Source of the DNA: Micromonospora noduli
Lineage (GTDB): Bacteria > Actinomycetota > Actinomycetes > Mycobacteriales > Micromonosporaceae
Length of the DNA stretch: 64,000 nt
Direction: 5' to 3'
Assembly (NCBI RefSeq): GCF_003264365.1
Contig: NZ_PYAK01000002.1
Location: 62,001 to 126,000, forward strand
Under the pieces are notes generated by a model. It ran no database searches. It worked only from the letters and a program-made list of their open reading frames with translations, and was not told the DNA's origin. Made by a program: the position numbers and the translations under genes. This document shows positions 34,275 to 45,048 of this stretch, piece by piece (position 1 is the stretch's first letter; every line of letters starts with the position of its first letter).

Positions 34275-35126
34275 TCAGCGCAGCCGGCGGGCGGTGAACC
34301 GTGCCGGTGGGTCGGCGATGACGTCCTGTGCCGCGATCAGCTGGATCTCCCGGGTGCCCGCCGCGAGAGTGGCCTCGAGCACGGCGTAGACGGAGGCGAT
34401 GGTGCGTTCCAGCGCGGTCGCGGGTGAGCCGGTCGTCCACAGGTGGGCGAGGTACAGCGCCGCAGTGACGTCGCCCCCACCGTTCGGGTTGATCGGCAGC
34501 AGCGGCGTGGTCACCGCCCAGGCGCCCTCGTCGGAGACCGCCACCACCTCCAGCGAGTCCGGCGGCAGGTCGCCGTGGAGCACGCTGGTCACCAGGACCT
34601 GCCGTGGCCCGGTGGCGCGCACCACGTCGACCGCGTCGAGCACCTCGGCCAGTGAGTTCGTGGTGCGACCGGCGAGGAAGTCCAGCTCGAAGTGGTTCGG
34701 CGTGATGATGTCCGCGCGGGGCACGACGGTGTCCCGTAGGTACTCCGGAATTCCCGGCCGGACGAACATGCCCCGACCGGCGTCGCCCATCACCGGGTCG
34801 CAGCAGTACACAGCGGCCGGGTTGGTCGCCTTCACAGTCGCCACCGCGTCCAGGATCACCGCGCCCATGGCCGGGTCGCCCTGGTAGCCGGAGAGCACCG
34901 CGTCGGCGCTGCCAAGGACACCGCGGTCCTCGATGCCCGCGATCACCTCCGCCACGTCTGCCGCCGGGAGCATCGGGCCCCGCCACGCGCCGTACCCGGT
35001 GTGGTTGGAGAAGTGAACCGTCAGGACCGGCCAGACCTCGTGCCCGAGGCGTTGCAGCGGAAAGGCCGCCGCCGAGTTGCCGACGTGACCGTAGGCGACC
35101 GACGACTGGATGGACAGGATCTTCAC
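34275..35126 (-). CDS. pdxY: Pyridoxal kinase PdxY
   Basis: Phosphorylates pyridoxal in B6 salvage. At 283 residues it is close to the usual 287. Ribokinase-fold motifs are clear: ILSIQSSVAYGHVGNSAA at the N-terminus, YCCDPVMGDAGRGMFV, ADIITPNHFELDFLAGR and the anion-hole/catalytic Asp in NPNGGGDVTAALYLAHL. Most relatives have TGAGD-like residues where this has NGGGD. I start at the GTG at 35126, directly before the conserved N-terminus; the Shine-Dalgarno is weak. Confidence 0.93.
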   Translation of the reverse strand: MKILSIQSSVAYGHVGNSAAAFPLQRLGHEVWPVLTVHFSNHTGYGAWRGPMLPAADVAEVIAGIEDRGVLGSADAVLSGYQGDPAMGAVILDAVATVKATNPAAVYCCDPVMGDAGRGMFVRPGIPEYLRDTVVPRADIITPNHFELDFLAGRTTNSLAEVLDAVDVVRATGPRQVLVTSVLHGDLPPDSLEVVAVSDEGAWAVTTPLLPINPNGGGDVTAALYLAHLWTTGSPATALERTIASVYAVLEATLAAGTREIQLIAAQDVIADPPARFTARRLR

Positions 35127-35202
35127 CGGCCCATCATCGCCGCTGCGGCTGACGGCGCACGGACGGCCCGCCGAATCTGTCGGGTGGCCCACTCGCCGCT
35201 CA

Positions 35203-35245
35203 CCCGGGACGGCACGAACGGGCGACCCGGACCGTGCCGTCCGGG
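35203..35245. terminator. Hairpin downstream of the trypsin gene
   Basis: A 9-bp perfect stem (GGACGGCAC / GTGCCGTCC), extendable by a bulge, lies in the 174-bp gap between the trypsin stop and the pdxY start. It probably ends the protease transcript. Confidence 0.5.
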
Positions 35246-35300
35246 CCGCCCGAGCGGTGGCGGGGCGACCGGCGCGCTGGCTGGCCGTCCCGTCGTACGG

Positions 35301-36152
<852 letters not shown>

Positions 36153-36246
36153 TCATCATATTGAGGAGTATGGATCTAGCGGGTCATCCTCTCTGGGTCG
36201 TACCACCGGCGGTATGGATCTCGCGGGGCTCGCGGGCGACCGGTGG

Positions 36247-37263
36247 TCAGGCGTCCGGCGTGCCGGTGCTCTCCCGGCGGAGAAGCCGGAACGGTGTCTG
36301 CACGGTCAGCGGCCCCGTGACCTCCGCGCCCTCGATGCGGGCGATGAGGCGGCGTACCGCGAGACGGCCGATCTCCCTCTTGTCGGGGGCGATCGTGGTG
36401 AGGGTCGGGGTAGTGAACCGCCCCTCCTCGATGTCGTCGATCCCGACCACCGCGACGTCCTCGGGCACCCGGTGACCGGCCTCGGCCAGCGCCCGCAGCG
36501 CGCCGATGGCGACCAGGTCGTTGTAACCGAACACCGCGTCCGGCGGGTCACCGAGGGCGAGCAGGTCACGCATTGCGCGCATGCCGTCGAGCCGACCGAA
36601 CGCGTCGGTGCCGGCGACCAACAGTGGTCGGTACGGCAGGCCGGCGGCCGCCAGTGCTTCCCGGTAACCCCGGACCCGCAGGTGGGCCGACTGTCGGTCA
36701 CCGCCCGGGGTGGCGCCGATGAACGCTATCCGGCGGCGGCCGATCGCCACGAGATGCCGGATAGCCGCGTGGCTGGCGGCGACGTTGTCGATGGCGATGT
36801 GGTCGTGTGGCACGTCGTAGACGCCCTCGCCGATCAGCACGAGTGGGCTGCCGGCCGTCCGGGCCAGCACCTCCTCCCGGCCGATGCGAACCGGGCTGAG
36901 GATCAGGCCGTCGATGATGCGCTGTCGCGAGCCGTCGAGGAGCGCCAGCTCCGCCTCCCGGTCCGCGGCGGTGTTCTCCATGACGAGTGTGTAGCCGAGC
37001 GCGGCGGCCTCGGAGATGGCTATCTCGGCGAGCTCGGCGAAGTACGGGTTGGTCAGTTCCGGGACGGCCAGGGCGATCAGACCGGTACGGCCCCGACGGA
37101 GATGCCGGGCGCCGAGGTTGGGGCTGTAGCCGAGTTCGTCGATCGCCTGCTGCACCCGTTGTCGGGTCCGCTCCCCCACCGGCCGGTACCCGTTCACCAC
37201 GTTCGAGACAGTGGCCAGGGAGACACCGGCGCGCTGGGCGATGTCCTTCAGGTTGACGCCCAT
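36247..37263 (-). CDS. LacI-family transcriptional regulator
   Basis: 338 residues. The helix-turn-helix and hinge (LKDIAQRAGVSLATVSNVVN, residues about 4-60) and the periplasmic-binding-protein-like sugar domain (LIALAVPELTNPYFAELA, VAVVGIDDIEEGRFTTP) are standard. The start is the ATG after GAGAGG, so the protein begins MGVNLKD. It is divergent from the secreted GH2 gene, with the palindrome TATAACGTTATA between them, and most likely represses that gene and itself until a sugar from the enzyme's product arrives. Confidence 0.93.
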   Translation of the reverse strand: MGVNLKDIAQRAGVSLATVSNVVNGYRPVGERTRQRVQQAIDELGYSPNLGARHLRRGRTGLIALAVPELTNPYFAELAEIAISEAAALGYTLVMENTAADREAELALLDGSRQRIIDGLILSPVRIGREEVLARTAGSPLVLIGEGVYDVPHDHIAIDNVAASHAAIRHLVAIGRRRIAFIGATPGGDRQSAHLRVRGYREALAAAGLPYRPLLVAGTDAFGRLDGMRAMRDLLALGDPPDAVFGYNDLVAIGALRALAEAGHRVPEDVAVVGIDDIEEGRFTTPTLTTIAPDKREIGRLAVRRLIARIEGAEVTGPLTVQTPFRLLRRESTGTPDA

Positions 37264-37342
37264 CCCCAACCTCTCGCGAATTCGACCGGCGGGCCGACCG
37301 GACATTGATGAACAAGCATTGACGGGAGGGTCGGCGCGGCTC

Positions 37343-37354
37343 TATAACGTTATA
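37343..37354. promoter_or_regulatory. LacI-type operator between lacI-family and GH2 genes
   Basis: TATAACGTTATA is a perfect palindrome with central CpG, 80 bp upstream of the regulator start and 165 bp ahead of the GH2 start. It lies in an AT-rich stretch suited to promoter elements on both strands. Confidence 0.65.
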
Positions 37355-37519
37355 CAGGTGATGATGGATGTCAATATGCCGGTCACCGTTGGCGTGTGGA
37401 GATCCCACCGACATCCGTCGCTGACGCCCGTCCCCCCGTCAATGACCACCCGATGCCCACCACCCACGCGCTTCGGGCCTGGCTGCACCGCCCGCGGCGA
37501 CTCCTCTCCCGGAGACGGC

Positions 37520-39874
37520 ATGACACGTCACGTCCCCATCCGCCCTGCCCTGCCACTGCTGCTCGCCATCGCCCTGGTCGCCGGCGTTCTCGCCGCGCCC
37601 GCCTCGTCGGCGTACGCCGCACCGGCCAAGACGCCGCCACTGAGCACCCCCTGGACCAGCCAGGCGCTGGCCGGCACACCACTGCCCGAGTACCCGCGAC
37701 CCCAGATGACGCGGCCGGACTGGCTCAACCTCAACGGCGAGTGGCAGCTACGCCAGTCGACGACCGACGACGCCCCGCAGTTCGGCACGAACCTGCCCGA
37801 GCGGGTCAACGTGCCCTTCCCGGTGGAGAGCGCCCTGTCCGGCATCCAGCGGGCCGCCAACGACAACCGCAACTACCTGTTCTACCGACGCACCGTCACC
37901 ATCCCGGCGAACTGGTCCGGTCGGCGCACGCTGCTGCACTTCGGCGCCGTCGACTGGCAGAGCACCGTCTGGGTCAACGGTGTCCGCGTCGGCGCGCACA
38001 CCGGCGGCTACGACGCCTTCACCTTCGACGTGACGCCCCAGCTCACCACCGGGACGAACGAAATCGTCGTCAAGGTCTGGGATCCCACCGACACCCGACA
38101 GAACGGCAGCCTGCCCGCCATCGGCAAGCAGACCAAGACACCTGGCGGGATCTTCTACACCCCCAGCTCCGGCATCTGGCAGACGGTGTGGATGGAGCCG
38201 GTGCCCGCCGCCTCGATCAGCAGCGTGGACGTCTACCCGAACCTGAGCAACAACACACTGCGGGTCCGGGTCTTCACCCGGGGCGACGTGAGCGGCCACA
38301 GCGTGCTCGCCGAGGCGCTGAACGGCACCACAGTGGTCGGCTCGGCCACCGGCGGCTTCACCGACTTCAGCGTGCCGGTGCCCAACGCCCGCCGCTGGTC
38401 ACCCGACGACCCGTTCCTCTACAACCTCCGGGTGACAGTGCGCGGCGCCACCGGCGCCACAGTGGACCGGACCACGCACTACTTCGGCATGCGGGAGATC
38501 ACCACCGGCCTGGTCAACGGTGTGCTGCGCCCCAAGCTCAACGGCCAGTTCGTGTTCCAGGTCGGCACCCTCGACCAGGGCTTCTGGCCGGACGGGCTCT
38601 ACACCGCGCCCACCGACGCCGCCCTCGCCTTCGACCTGCAGAAACACAAGGACCTGGGCTTCAACATGGTGCGCAAGCACATCAAGGTCGAGCCGCAGCG
38701 CTGGTTCTACCACGCCGACCGGCTCGGCCTGCTGGTCTGGCAGGACATCCCGTCGCTGACCGCACAGGACGTCAACCCCACCGACGCCCAGCAGGCGCAG
38801 TTCGAGGCCGAGGCACGCGAGATCGTCGACGAGCACCGCAGCTCACCCGCCGTGATCGCGTACACGCCCTACAACGAGGGCTGGGGCGAGCGGTCCCTCG
38901 CCGACACCCGGCGGGTCGCGCAGAACATCAAGAACCAGGACCCGACACGTCTGGTCAACCCGCACAGCGGCCACAACTGCTGCCAGTCCCTCGGCAACCC
39001 CGGCAACGGCGACATCGACGACTGGCACGTCTACCTCGGCCCGGACTCGCCCGTACCGTCGAGCACCCGGATCGCGGTGCTCGGCGAGTTCGGCGGCCTG
39101 GGCCTGCACACGCCGGGCCACGAGTACAGCCCCAGCGGCAGCTTCTTCGCGTACGAGTGGCAGTCCAGTTCGAACGCCCTCACCGACCGGTACGTGGGGC
39201 TGGTGCAGGGCACCCAGAACCTGATGCTCGGCAAGGGACTCAGCGCCTCGATCTACACCGAGATCACCGACCTGGAGGGTGAGCTGAACGGGTTCCTCAC
39301 CTACGACCGACAGGTGATCAAGATGGACCAGGCGCGGGTACGCGCCGCCAACACCGCCCTGATCAACGCCTCGAAGGCCATCGGCAGTTCGGCACCCGTC
39401 GCCCTGCCGGTCAACACCCGTCGGTCGTTGCAGGTGACCACGCCCGGCTTCACCAACCGCTACCTACGCCACCAGGACAGCCTGGCCTACACGGAGGTGG
39501 TCGACGCCGCGAGTTCCAGCCTGCTCAAGGCCGACGCCACGTACACCATCCGGCCCGGCCTGGCCGGTGCCGGCTGCTACTCGTTCGAGTCGGTCAACTT
39601 TCCCGGGCAGTACCTGCGCCACCAGAACTCCCGGGTCCGCAACTCGCCGGACGACGGCTCAGCGCTGCTGCGCGCCGACGCCACCTGGTGCGCCCGTACC
39701 GGCCTGACCGGCACCGGCGTGTCGCTGGAGTCGTACAACTTCCGAGGTAGGTACCTGCGGCACTACAACGCGGAGGTCTGGCTCAGCAACGGCGCCGGCG
39801 GCGACGCGTACAACACGCCGACGTCGTGGACCGCCGACAGCACCTGGAACATCGCCGCCCCGTGGGCGCCCTGA
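37520..39874 (+). CDS. Secreted GH2 glycosidase with C-terminal CBM42 (AbfB) domain
   Basis: 784 residues. Signal peptide (to about 33, AYAAP), then the GH2 sugar-binding domain (about 55-215), immunoglobulin-like domain (about 220-330) and TIM barrel. The acid/base is E453 in YNEGWGE and the nucleophile E523 in LGEFGG. Residues about 634-784 form an AbfB/CBM42 beta-trefoil (NRYLRHQDSLAYTEV, GQYLRHQNSRVR, GRYLRHYNAEVW), which binds arabinofuranose side chains. The substrate is therefore probably an arabinosylated plant polysaccharide; the exact GH2 specificity is not decidable here. The ATG follows GGAGA. Confidence 0.92.
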   Translation: MTRHVPIRPALPLLLAIALVAGVLAAPASSAYAAPAKTPPLSTPWTSQALAGTPLPEYPRPQMTRPDWLNLNGEWQLRQSTTDDAPQFGTNLPERVNVPFPVESALSGIQRAANDNRNYLFYRRTVTIPANWSGRRTLLHFGAVDWQSTVWVNGVRVGAHTGGYDAFTFDVTPQLTTGTNEIVVKVWDPTDTRQNGSLPAIGKQTKTPGGIFYTPSSGIWQTVWMEPVPAASISSVDVYPNLSNNTLRVRVFTRGDVSGHSVLAEALNGTTVVGSATGGFTDFSVPVPNARRWSPDDPFLYNLRVTVRGATGATVDRTTHYFGMREITTGLVNGVLRPKLNGQFVFQVGTLDQGFWPDGLYTAPTDAALAFDLQKHKDLGFNMVRKHIKVEPQRWFYHADRLGLLVWQDIPSLTAQDVNPTDAQQAQFEAEAREIVDEHRSSPAVIAYTPYNEGWGERSLADTRRVAQNIKNQDPTRLVNPHSGHNCCQSLGNPGNGDIDDWHVYLGPDSPVPSSTRIAVLGEFGGLGLHTPGHEYSPSGSFFAYEWQSSSNALTDRYVGLVQGTQNLMLGKGLSASIYTEITDLEGELNGFLTYDRQVIKMDQARVRAANTALINASKAIGSSAPVALPVNTRRSLQVTTPGFTNRYLRHQDSLAYTEVVDAASSSLLKADATYTIRPGLAGAGCYSFESVNFPGQYLRHQNSRVRNSPDDGSALLRADATWCARTGLTGTGVSLESYNFRGRYLRHYNAEVWLSNGAGGDAYNTPTSWTADSTWNIAAPWAP

Positions 39875-40336
39875 TCGCTGGGCGCTAAGCGGGCCGCTCC
39901 GACAACAAGAAGCGCGGGGGTTCCGGCGTGGGCCGGGACCCCGCGACGCGTGGACCGTGTCGGGGCCGGGGCTCGGCCTCTTCCGCCAGCGCCGGCGCCT
40001 TCCGTCGCGGTCGGTGACCGGACGCCGGCGTCACTCGTCGTCTCGGGGCTCGTTTCCCCGGTCATGAGCGAAAGCGGTGAGTTGATTGCACCGTCCGGCC
40101 GGGTCGACTTCAGGGCAAGGACCGTGCCGCAACATGCATCTGGCCAGGTTCGCTCCGCTGTTGCAACACGCAATCATGCCGGCCAATAAATAGACGGACA
40201 CCAATCTTGACTTGCGCGGCCGGCCAGCGCACCGTAAAGAGCCAGAGGCAGATGCACGCCATTATCGGCCCGGCTGGAGTGGATCGCCAAATGGGGGCGC
40301 TGCCGGTTTCGCGCCGCGTGCACCAGGAGGCTTTCC
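39875..40336. other. 462-bp intergenic region between GH2 and P450 genes
   Basis: Near its start an imperfect GC-rich hairpin (about 39913-39945) is the likely GH2 terminator. The rest is less GC-rich (for example around 40130-40205). Loose hexamers (TTGACT at 40207, TAAAGA at 40235) are 22 bp apart, too far for a normal promoter. No gene is visible. Confidence 0.5.
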
Positions 40337-41629
40337 ATGCGGTTGAATCCGTTCACCGGTCTCTATCTCACCGATCCGGCAAGCATGTGGCGGCGCATTC
40401 TCGACGATCCCGACGGGGTGCACTACGCCGAGGATCTGGGCCTGTGGTTGATCAGCCGGCACGCACACGTCCGGCGGGCTCTCGCCGACGCCACGACATT
40501 CGCCAACGCTCTCACCCTCGCCCCGGTCTACGAGGTGTGTCCACCGGCGCTGAACGTGATCATGCAGATCGACGCGCCACCCACGACGGCCGCCGCGGAC
40601 CCACCGGAGCACCCGCGCACCCGACGGGCCCTACGGGCGACCTTCGCGAACACCGCCGAGCGGGTCGAGGCTGAGTACGGGGAGATCATCCGACGCCGGG
40701 TCGACCAGCTGGTGTCCCGTCTCGCCGCCCGCCAGGGCGATCAGGTCGACCTGATCCCGGAGTTCGCGACCGAGCTTCCCCTGCTGGTGGTCCTGGACAT
40801 CCTCGGGGTGCCCGACGCCGACATCGGGCGCATCCGGAGTTGGGCGGACGGCCAGATCGCCCTCATCTGGGGGCAGCCGGACCCGGCCGAGCAGGTCCGC
40901 CTGGCCCAGGGCCTGCTGGAGTTCTGGCACTACTGCGAGGACGCGGTCCGCCAACGGCTGGACAGTGGACACCGGGGCGAGGACTTCATCAGCCGCGCCC
41001 TGGAATACCGGGACGACGACGACAGCGTGCTGACGGTGCCCGAGGTGGCGAGCCTTGCCTTCAACCTCCTGGTCGCGGGCCACGAGACCACTGCCGGGTT
41101 GCTCGCGCACGCGCTCGACCAGGCCCTGTCCGCCCCCCAGCGCTGGTCGGCGATCACCGCGGACCCGGGACTCGTCCCCGCCTTCGTGGGCGAGACGCTA
41201 CGGTTCGCGCCCGCCATCGACGGTTGGCTGCGGGTGACCACCCGGGATGTCACAGTGGGTGCGGTGAGGATCCCCGCCGGCGCGCGTTGCCTGCTGTTGA
41301 TCGGAGCCGCGAACCGGGACCCGGCGGCGTTCCATGACCCGGACCGGTTCGACCCACACCGGGCCGATGTGGGCAATCACCTGTCATTCGGCCACGGTCC
41401 ACATTTCTGCATCGGCGCGGGATTGGCGCGGCTTGAGGCCGGAATCGCCCTCAGCCGGCTCGCCGAGGCCATTCCCGGGCTGAGGCTGTCACCGGAGCAA
41501 CATCGCTCGTACAAACCCAATGTCGCATTTCGTGCGCACCGCACGCTGCTCGCGATAATCGACGTTCCGGCACCCGCGGACGTGCCGGCGGCACGGAATG
41601 GCGCGACGGCCGAAGTGCACGCCGCCTGA
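40337..41629 (+). CDS. Cytochrome P450
   Basis: 430 residues, soluble class I actinobacterial P450. The I-helix AGHETT (A247-T252), the ExxR motif in GETLR, and the heme loop FGHGPHFCIGAG with ligand C358 are intact. The ATG follows CAGGAGG. It needs a ferredoxin partner not seen nearby. The XRE regulator and conservon-like kinase genes follow on the same strand; conservons often include a P450 (CvnE), so a link is possible. The substrate is unknown. Confidence 0.94.
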   Translation: MRLNPFTGLYLTDPASMWRRILDDPDGVHYAEDLGLWLISRHAHVRRALADATTFANALTLAPVYEVCPPALNVIMQIDAPPTTAAADPPEHPRTRRALRATFANTAERVEAEYGEIIRRRVDQLVSRLAARQGDQVDLIPEFATELPLLVVLDILGVPDADIGRIRSWADGQIALIWGQPDPAEQVRLAQGLLEFWHYCEDAVRQRLDSGHRGEDFISRALEYRDDDDSVLTVPEVASLAFNLLVAGHETTAGLLAHALDQALSAPQRWSAITADPGLVPAFVGETLRFAPAIDGWLRVTTRDVTVGAVRIPAGARCLLLIGAANRDPAAFHDPDRFDPHRADVGNHLSFGHGPHFCIGAGLARLEAGIALSRLAEAIPGLRLSPEQHRSYKPNVAFRAHRTLLAIIDVPAPADVPAARNGATAEVHAA

Positions 41630-41890
41630 GAGCCCGCGAGCGCCAGCGGTGCTGACCTGCGGACGGGTCGGGGGTGGGATGGGCGGCGTGGCCGGCTCCA
41701 CCCGGCGCATCCGGGTGCCGACACCGGGGTCGGCGCGTACCTTTCCCGCTTTTCCCGACGATCCATACCGGTGAACGTCTTCACACCCATCGCGTCATGG
41801 GTTAAGAATTGCCCTCTGTGAATGTTCGGCTCATCGGCCAATCTCGATCTGGTGGCCGCCGCTGAATGTCCGTTCCACGAAGGTGAGCGC

Positions 41891-42370
41891 ATGGAGCACA
41901 CGTCCCCGTCGAGCTCGGCTCACTCCGCTGCCAGTCAGCGGTTCCGACGGGAGTTGCGCGACTGCCGCGTCCAACGGGGCCTTACCCAACGAGCCCTGGC
42001 GGACCTGGTGCGGTTCAGCCGGGAGACGGTCGCGGCGGTCGAGTCAGGGCGCCGGTTCGGCAGTCACGAGTTCGCGCTGCGCTGCGACGACGTGCTCGGC
42101 ACCGGCGGCCGGCTGGCCGCACTGTGGCCGCAGGTCGCGGCCGAGCAGTTGGCCGCCGACGGTCGCCGAGGCCCCCGCGCGCCGGAACCGGCTCGACTGG
42201 ATCGGCAGGTGCCGCGTCAGCGTGGACGGCGTGACGCGCGCGACCCGGGCGCCGTGGTGGACGCGATCGACGAGCTGCGTGAGCTGATCGGCCAGGTGCT
42301 CAACGGTCAACCCGAAGCGGACGAACCGGAGCGGCGGCACCCGGCCGGGCCCCTCGACCACCAGCGCTGA
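41891..42370 (+). CDS. XRE-family helix-turn-helix regulator
   Basis: 159 residues. The HTH (about 20-75; LRDCRVQRGLTQRALADLVR, FSRETVAAVESGRRFGS) is of the actinobacterial XRE type. The rest is Arg-rich and probably disordered, ending in a short acidic helix (VVDAIDELRELIGQVLNG). I start at the ATG behind AAGGTGAGC, not the in-frame ATG at 41822 that lacks a ribosome site. A 21-bp interrupted inverted repeat (TGGTAC ... GTACCA, 42430-42450) follows in the gap before the kinase gene and may be its site. Confidence 0.82.
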   Translation: MEHTSPSSSAHSAASQRFRRELRDCRVQRGLTQRALADLVRFSRETVAAVESGRRFGSHEFALRCDDVLGTGGRLAALWPQVAAEQLAADGRRGPRAPEPARLDRQVPRQRGRRDARDPGAVVDAIDELRELIGQVLNGQPEADEPERRHPAGPLDHQR

Positions 42371-42548
42371 CCCGACGAATCCGGTACGACCTCGGGGCGT
42401 CACCGGTCGCTGACGTTGGGTACAGATGCTGGTACGGGCAGTTTGTACCACGGCCAGGTCTGGTCTACGAGCGCGGCTTCCGGCCGAATGGGACTTGCAT
42501 TCGGCAACGTGCGTATAGACCGTCATCGACGAGTCGTGGGAGTCAATC

Positions 42549-45032
42549 TTGGCGTCGAGCACCCGGTCCCACGCGGCCAGACCCTACCCGACCCGTCGAC
42601 GCGGTTGGAAGATCGCCGGCCGAATGCGGCTCATCGTCGCGGCCCCGCTCGTCGCCGTGATCGGCTTCGCCGGTCTCGCGCTGACCGAGAGCGCACGCCA
42701 GACGGCCCGCGCCAGCGACCTGCGGATCCTGGCGCAGGTCGGTGCCGAGGCCGGCGACCTGGCCTACCGTCTGCAACGCGAACGCATCGCCGCCGCCGAC
42801 CTGCTCACCTATGCCCGGCCGGAGCAGCAGGACGCCTTCGGCGTGGAGATGGCCGCCACCGATGACGCCGTCGTCCGCTACCGCGGGCAGCGTGGCCGGC
42901 TGTCTGCCGACAGCGGCACCAACACGGCTCTGCTGCGGCGCATCGACGCGGCACTGGACGGCCTCGCCCCGCTGCGCACCCAGGTGCGCACCGCCACGCA
43001 CGCGTCGGTGTCGGCGATGACCTTCAGCTACCGCATCGCGATAGCCGACCTCATCAACTTCCGGGAGAACGTCTCACACGGCGTGGTGGACGCCCCACTC
43101 GCCGACGGGATCCGGGCCTCGGCGGCGCTGTCGAAGACGGCCGAGGCCATCGGTCAGCAGCAGGTGGCCGTGCTGCGCGCCGTCGCGGGCGGCGAGCTGA
43201 CCCCGGCCATGCAGCAGGACATCACCGCGGCCCGCACCAGCTACACGGAGTCGAGCCTGTCGTTCCTGGCCCTGGCCCCACCGGAGTGGAGCGTCTGGTG
43301 GGAGCAGGCCGGCACCGGCAAGGAGGCGCTCGCCCTGCAACGGATGCAGGACGAGGTGTCCCGGGCCCAGCCGGGGTCGCAACTGAAACTGGAGACCGAC
43401 TCCTGGGTGTCCACCACCCAGACGCGCGCCGCCCGGCTGGCCGACCTGCGCGCCCGGGTCGACGGCGCGGTCCGCGACGACGTTCGGGCCGCGCACGCCG
43501 ACCAGCGCCGCCGTGCCGTGGCCGAGGCCGCCAGCGTCCTCCTGGCCCTGATCCTGACCGCGTTGGTGACCTGGGCCGTCGCACGACAGATCACCCGGCG
43601 GCTGCGCCGGCTACGGGACGCCGCCAACGCGGTGGCCTTCGAACAGCTCCCCGCCGTGGTGGCCCAGCTCCAACAGCCCGGCAGCGCCACCGTCGACCCA
43701 CAGAAGCTGGCCCACCAGCAGTCCAGTGCCGCCCTCGAACCGTCCAGCGACGACGAGATCGGCGAACTGGGTCAGGCGTTCAGCGCCGTGCACCAGGCCG
43801 CCGTGCGGACCGCCGCCGAACAGGCCGTCATGCGCGCCAACACCGCCGACATCTTCATCCACCTGAGCCGCCGCGAACAGCGACTGGTCGACGCCGTCCT
43901 CGCCCAGGTCGACCTGGTCGAGCGGGACGAGACCGACCCCGACCGGCTCGACCAGCTGTACACACTGGACAACCTGGCGACCCGGATGGGCCGGATCAAC
44001 GCCAGCCTGCTGGTGCTCGGTGGTGTCGGCGTGGGTCGCGTACGCCAGCGCGACGTCCCGCTGCAACAGGTACTCCAGGCAGCACTGTCCCAGATCGAGC
44101 ACTACGCGCGGGTCCGGCTCGGCATGATCGACGGGGACGTCGCGGTGGCTGCCAAGACCGTCGACGAGGTCGTGCACCTGCTCGCCGAACTCATGGACAA
44201 CGCCACGACCTACTCGCCGCCGGGCAGCGAGACCTGGGTGAGCGGCCGGAGCCTGGGAGACCGCGTCATCGTCCAGATCAGCGACGAGGGTGTGGGGCTG
44301 TCCGCGCAGCGGATGCAGCAACTCAACGAGCTGCTGGCCCGCCCGCCGGCCATCGACGTGGCCGCCGTACGGGCAATGGGGCTGGTCGTCGTGGGCCAGC
44401 TCGCGGCCCGGCTGGGCGCCACCGTCCAACTGCGACGCGGCCCCCGACGCGGCATCCTCGCCGAGGCGACACTGCCCGCGGCGATCATCCGGTCGCTGCC
44501 ACCGGAGGAGTACCTGCTCGCACCCGGCCGGCTGTCGCGGCGGGCAGCGCGGACTACCAACCCCCCGCCGCCGTACCAGCCGCGCCCCGAACCCAGCGCC
44601 GGACGCCCGCCGGCCGAACGGACCCTGCCGGCCGCGCCGGTCTTCCGACCGGCTCCCCCACCCCCGGACCGGGGTGACGCGCCCACCGAGGAGCTGCTCA
44701 TCTTCGAACAGGTCAACCACTGGTTCCAGAACGACGTCGTCGACGGCCAGAGCGGCCAGAACGGCCAGAACGGCCAGCAGTGGTCCAGCCCCGCCGACGA
44801 CGCCTGGCGTACGGCCGCCCAGGCGCACACCCCCGAGGTCGCCACGACCACCAACTCCGGCCTGCCCAAACGACAGCCGCAACGGCACCTCGTGCCCGGC
44901 GGTGTGACAGTGCCCCAGCAGCAGCAACGGTCCGAGTACCGCGACCCGGCACAGGTGGCGACGGCGATGGCCGCGTACGCGCGGGGCGTGGCGAACCGAC
45001 GGCGCACCCCGATCAACCTCGGCAACAAATGA
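42549..45032 (+). CDS. Conservon-type sensor histidine kinase (NIT-like sensor, CvnA-like)
   Basis: 827 residues. Two transmembrane helices (about 27-45 and 325-345) flank an extracellular helical domain resembling nitrate/nitrite-sensing NIT domains. HAMP-like and coiled parts follow, then the HATPase domain with N-box [11 protein letters not shown] (about 549-560) and G-box SDEGVGLS. The segment [14 protein letters not shown] holds the H-box-like His. The C-terminus is a long Pro/Gln-rich tail. I start at a TTG after GTGGGAG; no better start precedes the basic N-terminus. It matches actinobacterial CvnA proteins, which signal with roadblock and small-GTPase partners. Confidence 0.87.
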   Translation: MASSTRSHAARPYPTRRRGWKIAGRMRLIVAAPLVAVIGFAGLALTESARQTARASDLRILAQVGAEAGDLAYRLQRERIAAADLLTYARPEQQDAFGVEMAATDDAVVRYRGQRGRLSADSGTNTALLRRIDAALDGLAPLRTQVRTATHASVSAMTFSYRIAIADLINFRENVSHGVVDAPLADGIRASAALSKTAEAIGQQQVAVLRAVAGGELTPAMQQDITAARTSYTESSLSFLALAPPEWSVWWEQAGTGKEALALQRMQDEVSRAQPGSQLKLETDSWVSTTQTRAARLADLRARVDGAVRDDVRAAHADQRRRAVAEAASVLLALILTALVTWAVARQITRRLRRLRDAANAVAFEQLPAVVAQLQQPGSATVDPQKLAHQQSSAALEPSSDDEIGELGQAFSAVHQAAVRTAAEQAVMRANTADIFIHLSRREQRLVDAVLAQVDLVERDETDPDRLDQLYTLDNLATRMGRINASLLVLGGVGVGRVRQRDVPLQQVLQAALSQIEHYARVRLGMIDGDVAVAAKTVDEVVHLLAELMDNATTYSPPGSETWVSGRSLGDRVIVQISDEGVGLSAQRMQQLNELLARPPAIDVAAVRAMGLVVVGQLAARLGATVQLRRGPRRGILAEATLPAAIIRSLPPEEYLLAPGRLSRRAARTTNPPPPYQPRPEPSAGRPPAERTLPAAPVFRPAPPPPDRGDAPTEELLIFEQVNHWFQNDVVDGQSGQNGQNGQQWSSPADDAWRTAAQAHTPEVATTTNSGLPKRQPQRHLVPGGVTVPQQQQRSEYRDPAQVATAMAAYARGVANRRRTPINLGNK
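44745..44780 (+). repeat. Tandem 9-bp repeat inside the kinase gene
   Basis: Four copies of a 9-mer (GGCCAGAAC with minor changes) encode Gly-Gln-Asn/Ser repeats in the disordered C-terminal tail. Copy number could vary between strains without shifting frame. Confidence 0.8.
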
Positions 45033-45048
45033 CGCGACAGGAGAGCAC

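Noticed and set aside
40207..40240. P450 promoter TTGACT / TAAAGA
   Set aside because: The 22-bp spacing is too long for a normal promoter.
41717..41734. Hairpin after the P450 gene as a terminator
   Set aside because: Only a 6-bp stem with no T-tract, about 90 bp after the stop; too weak to call.
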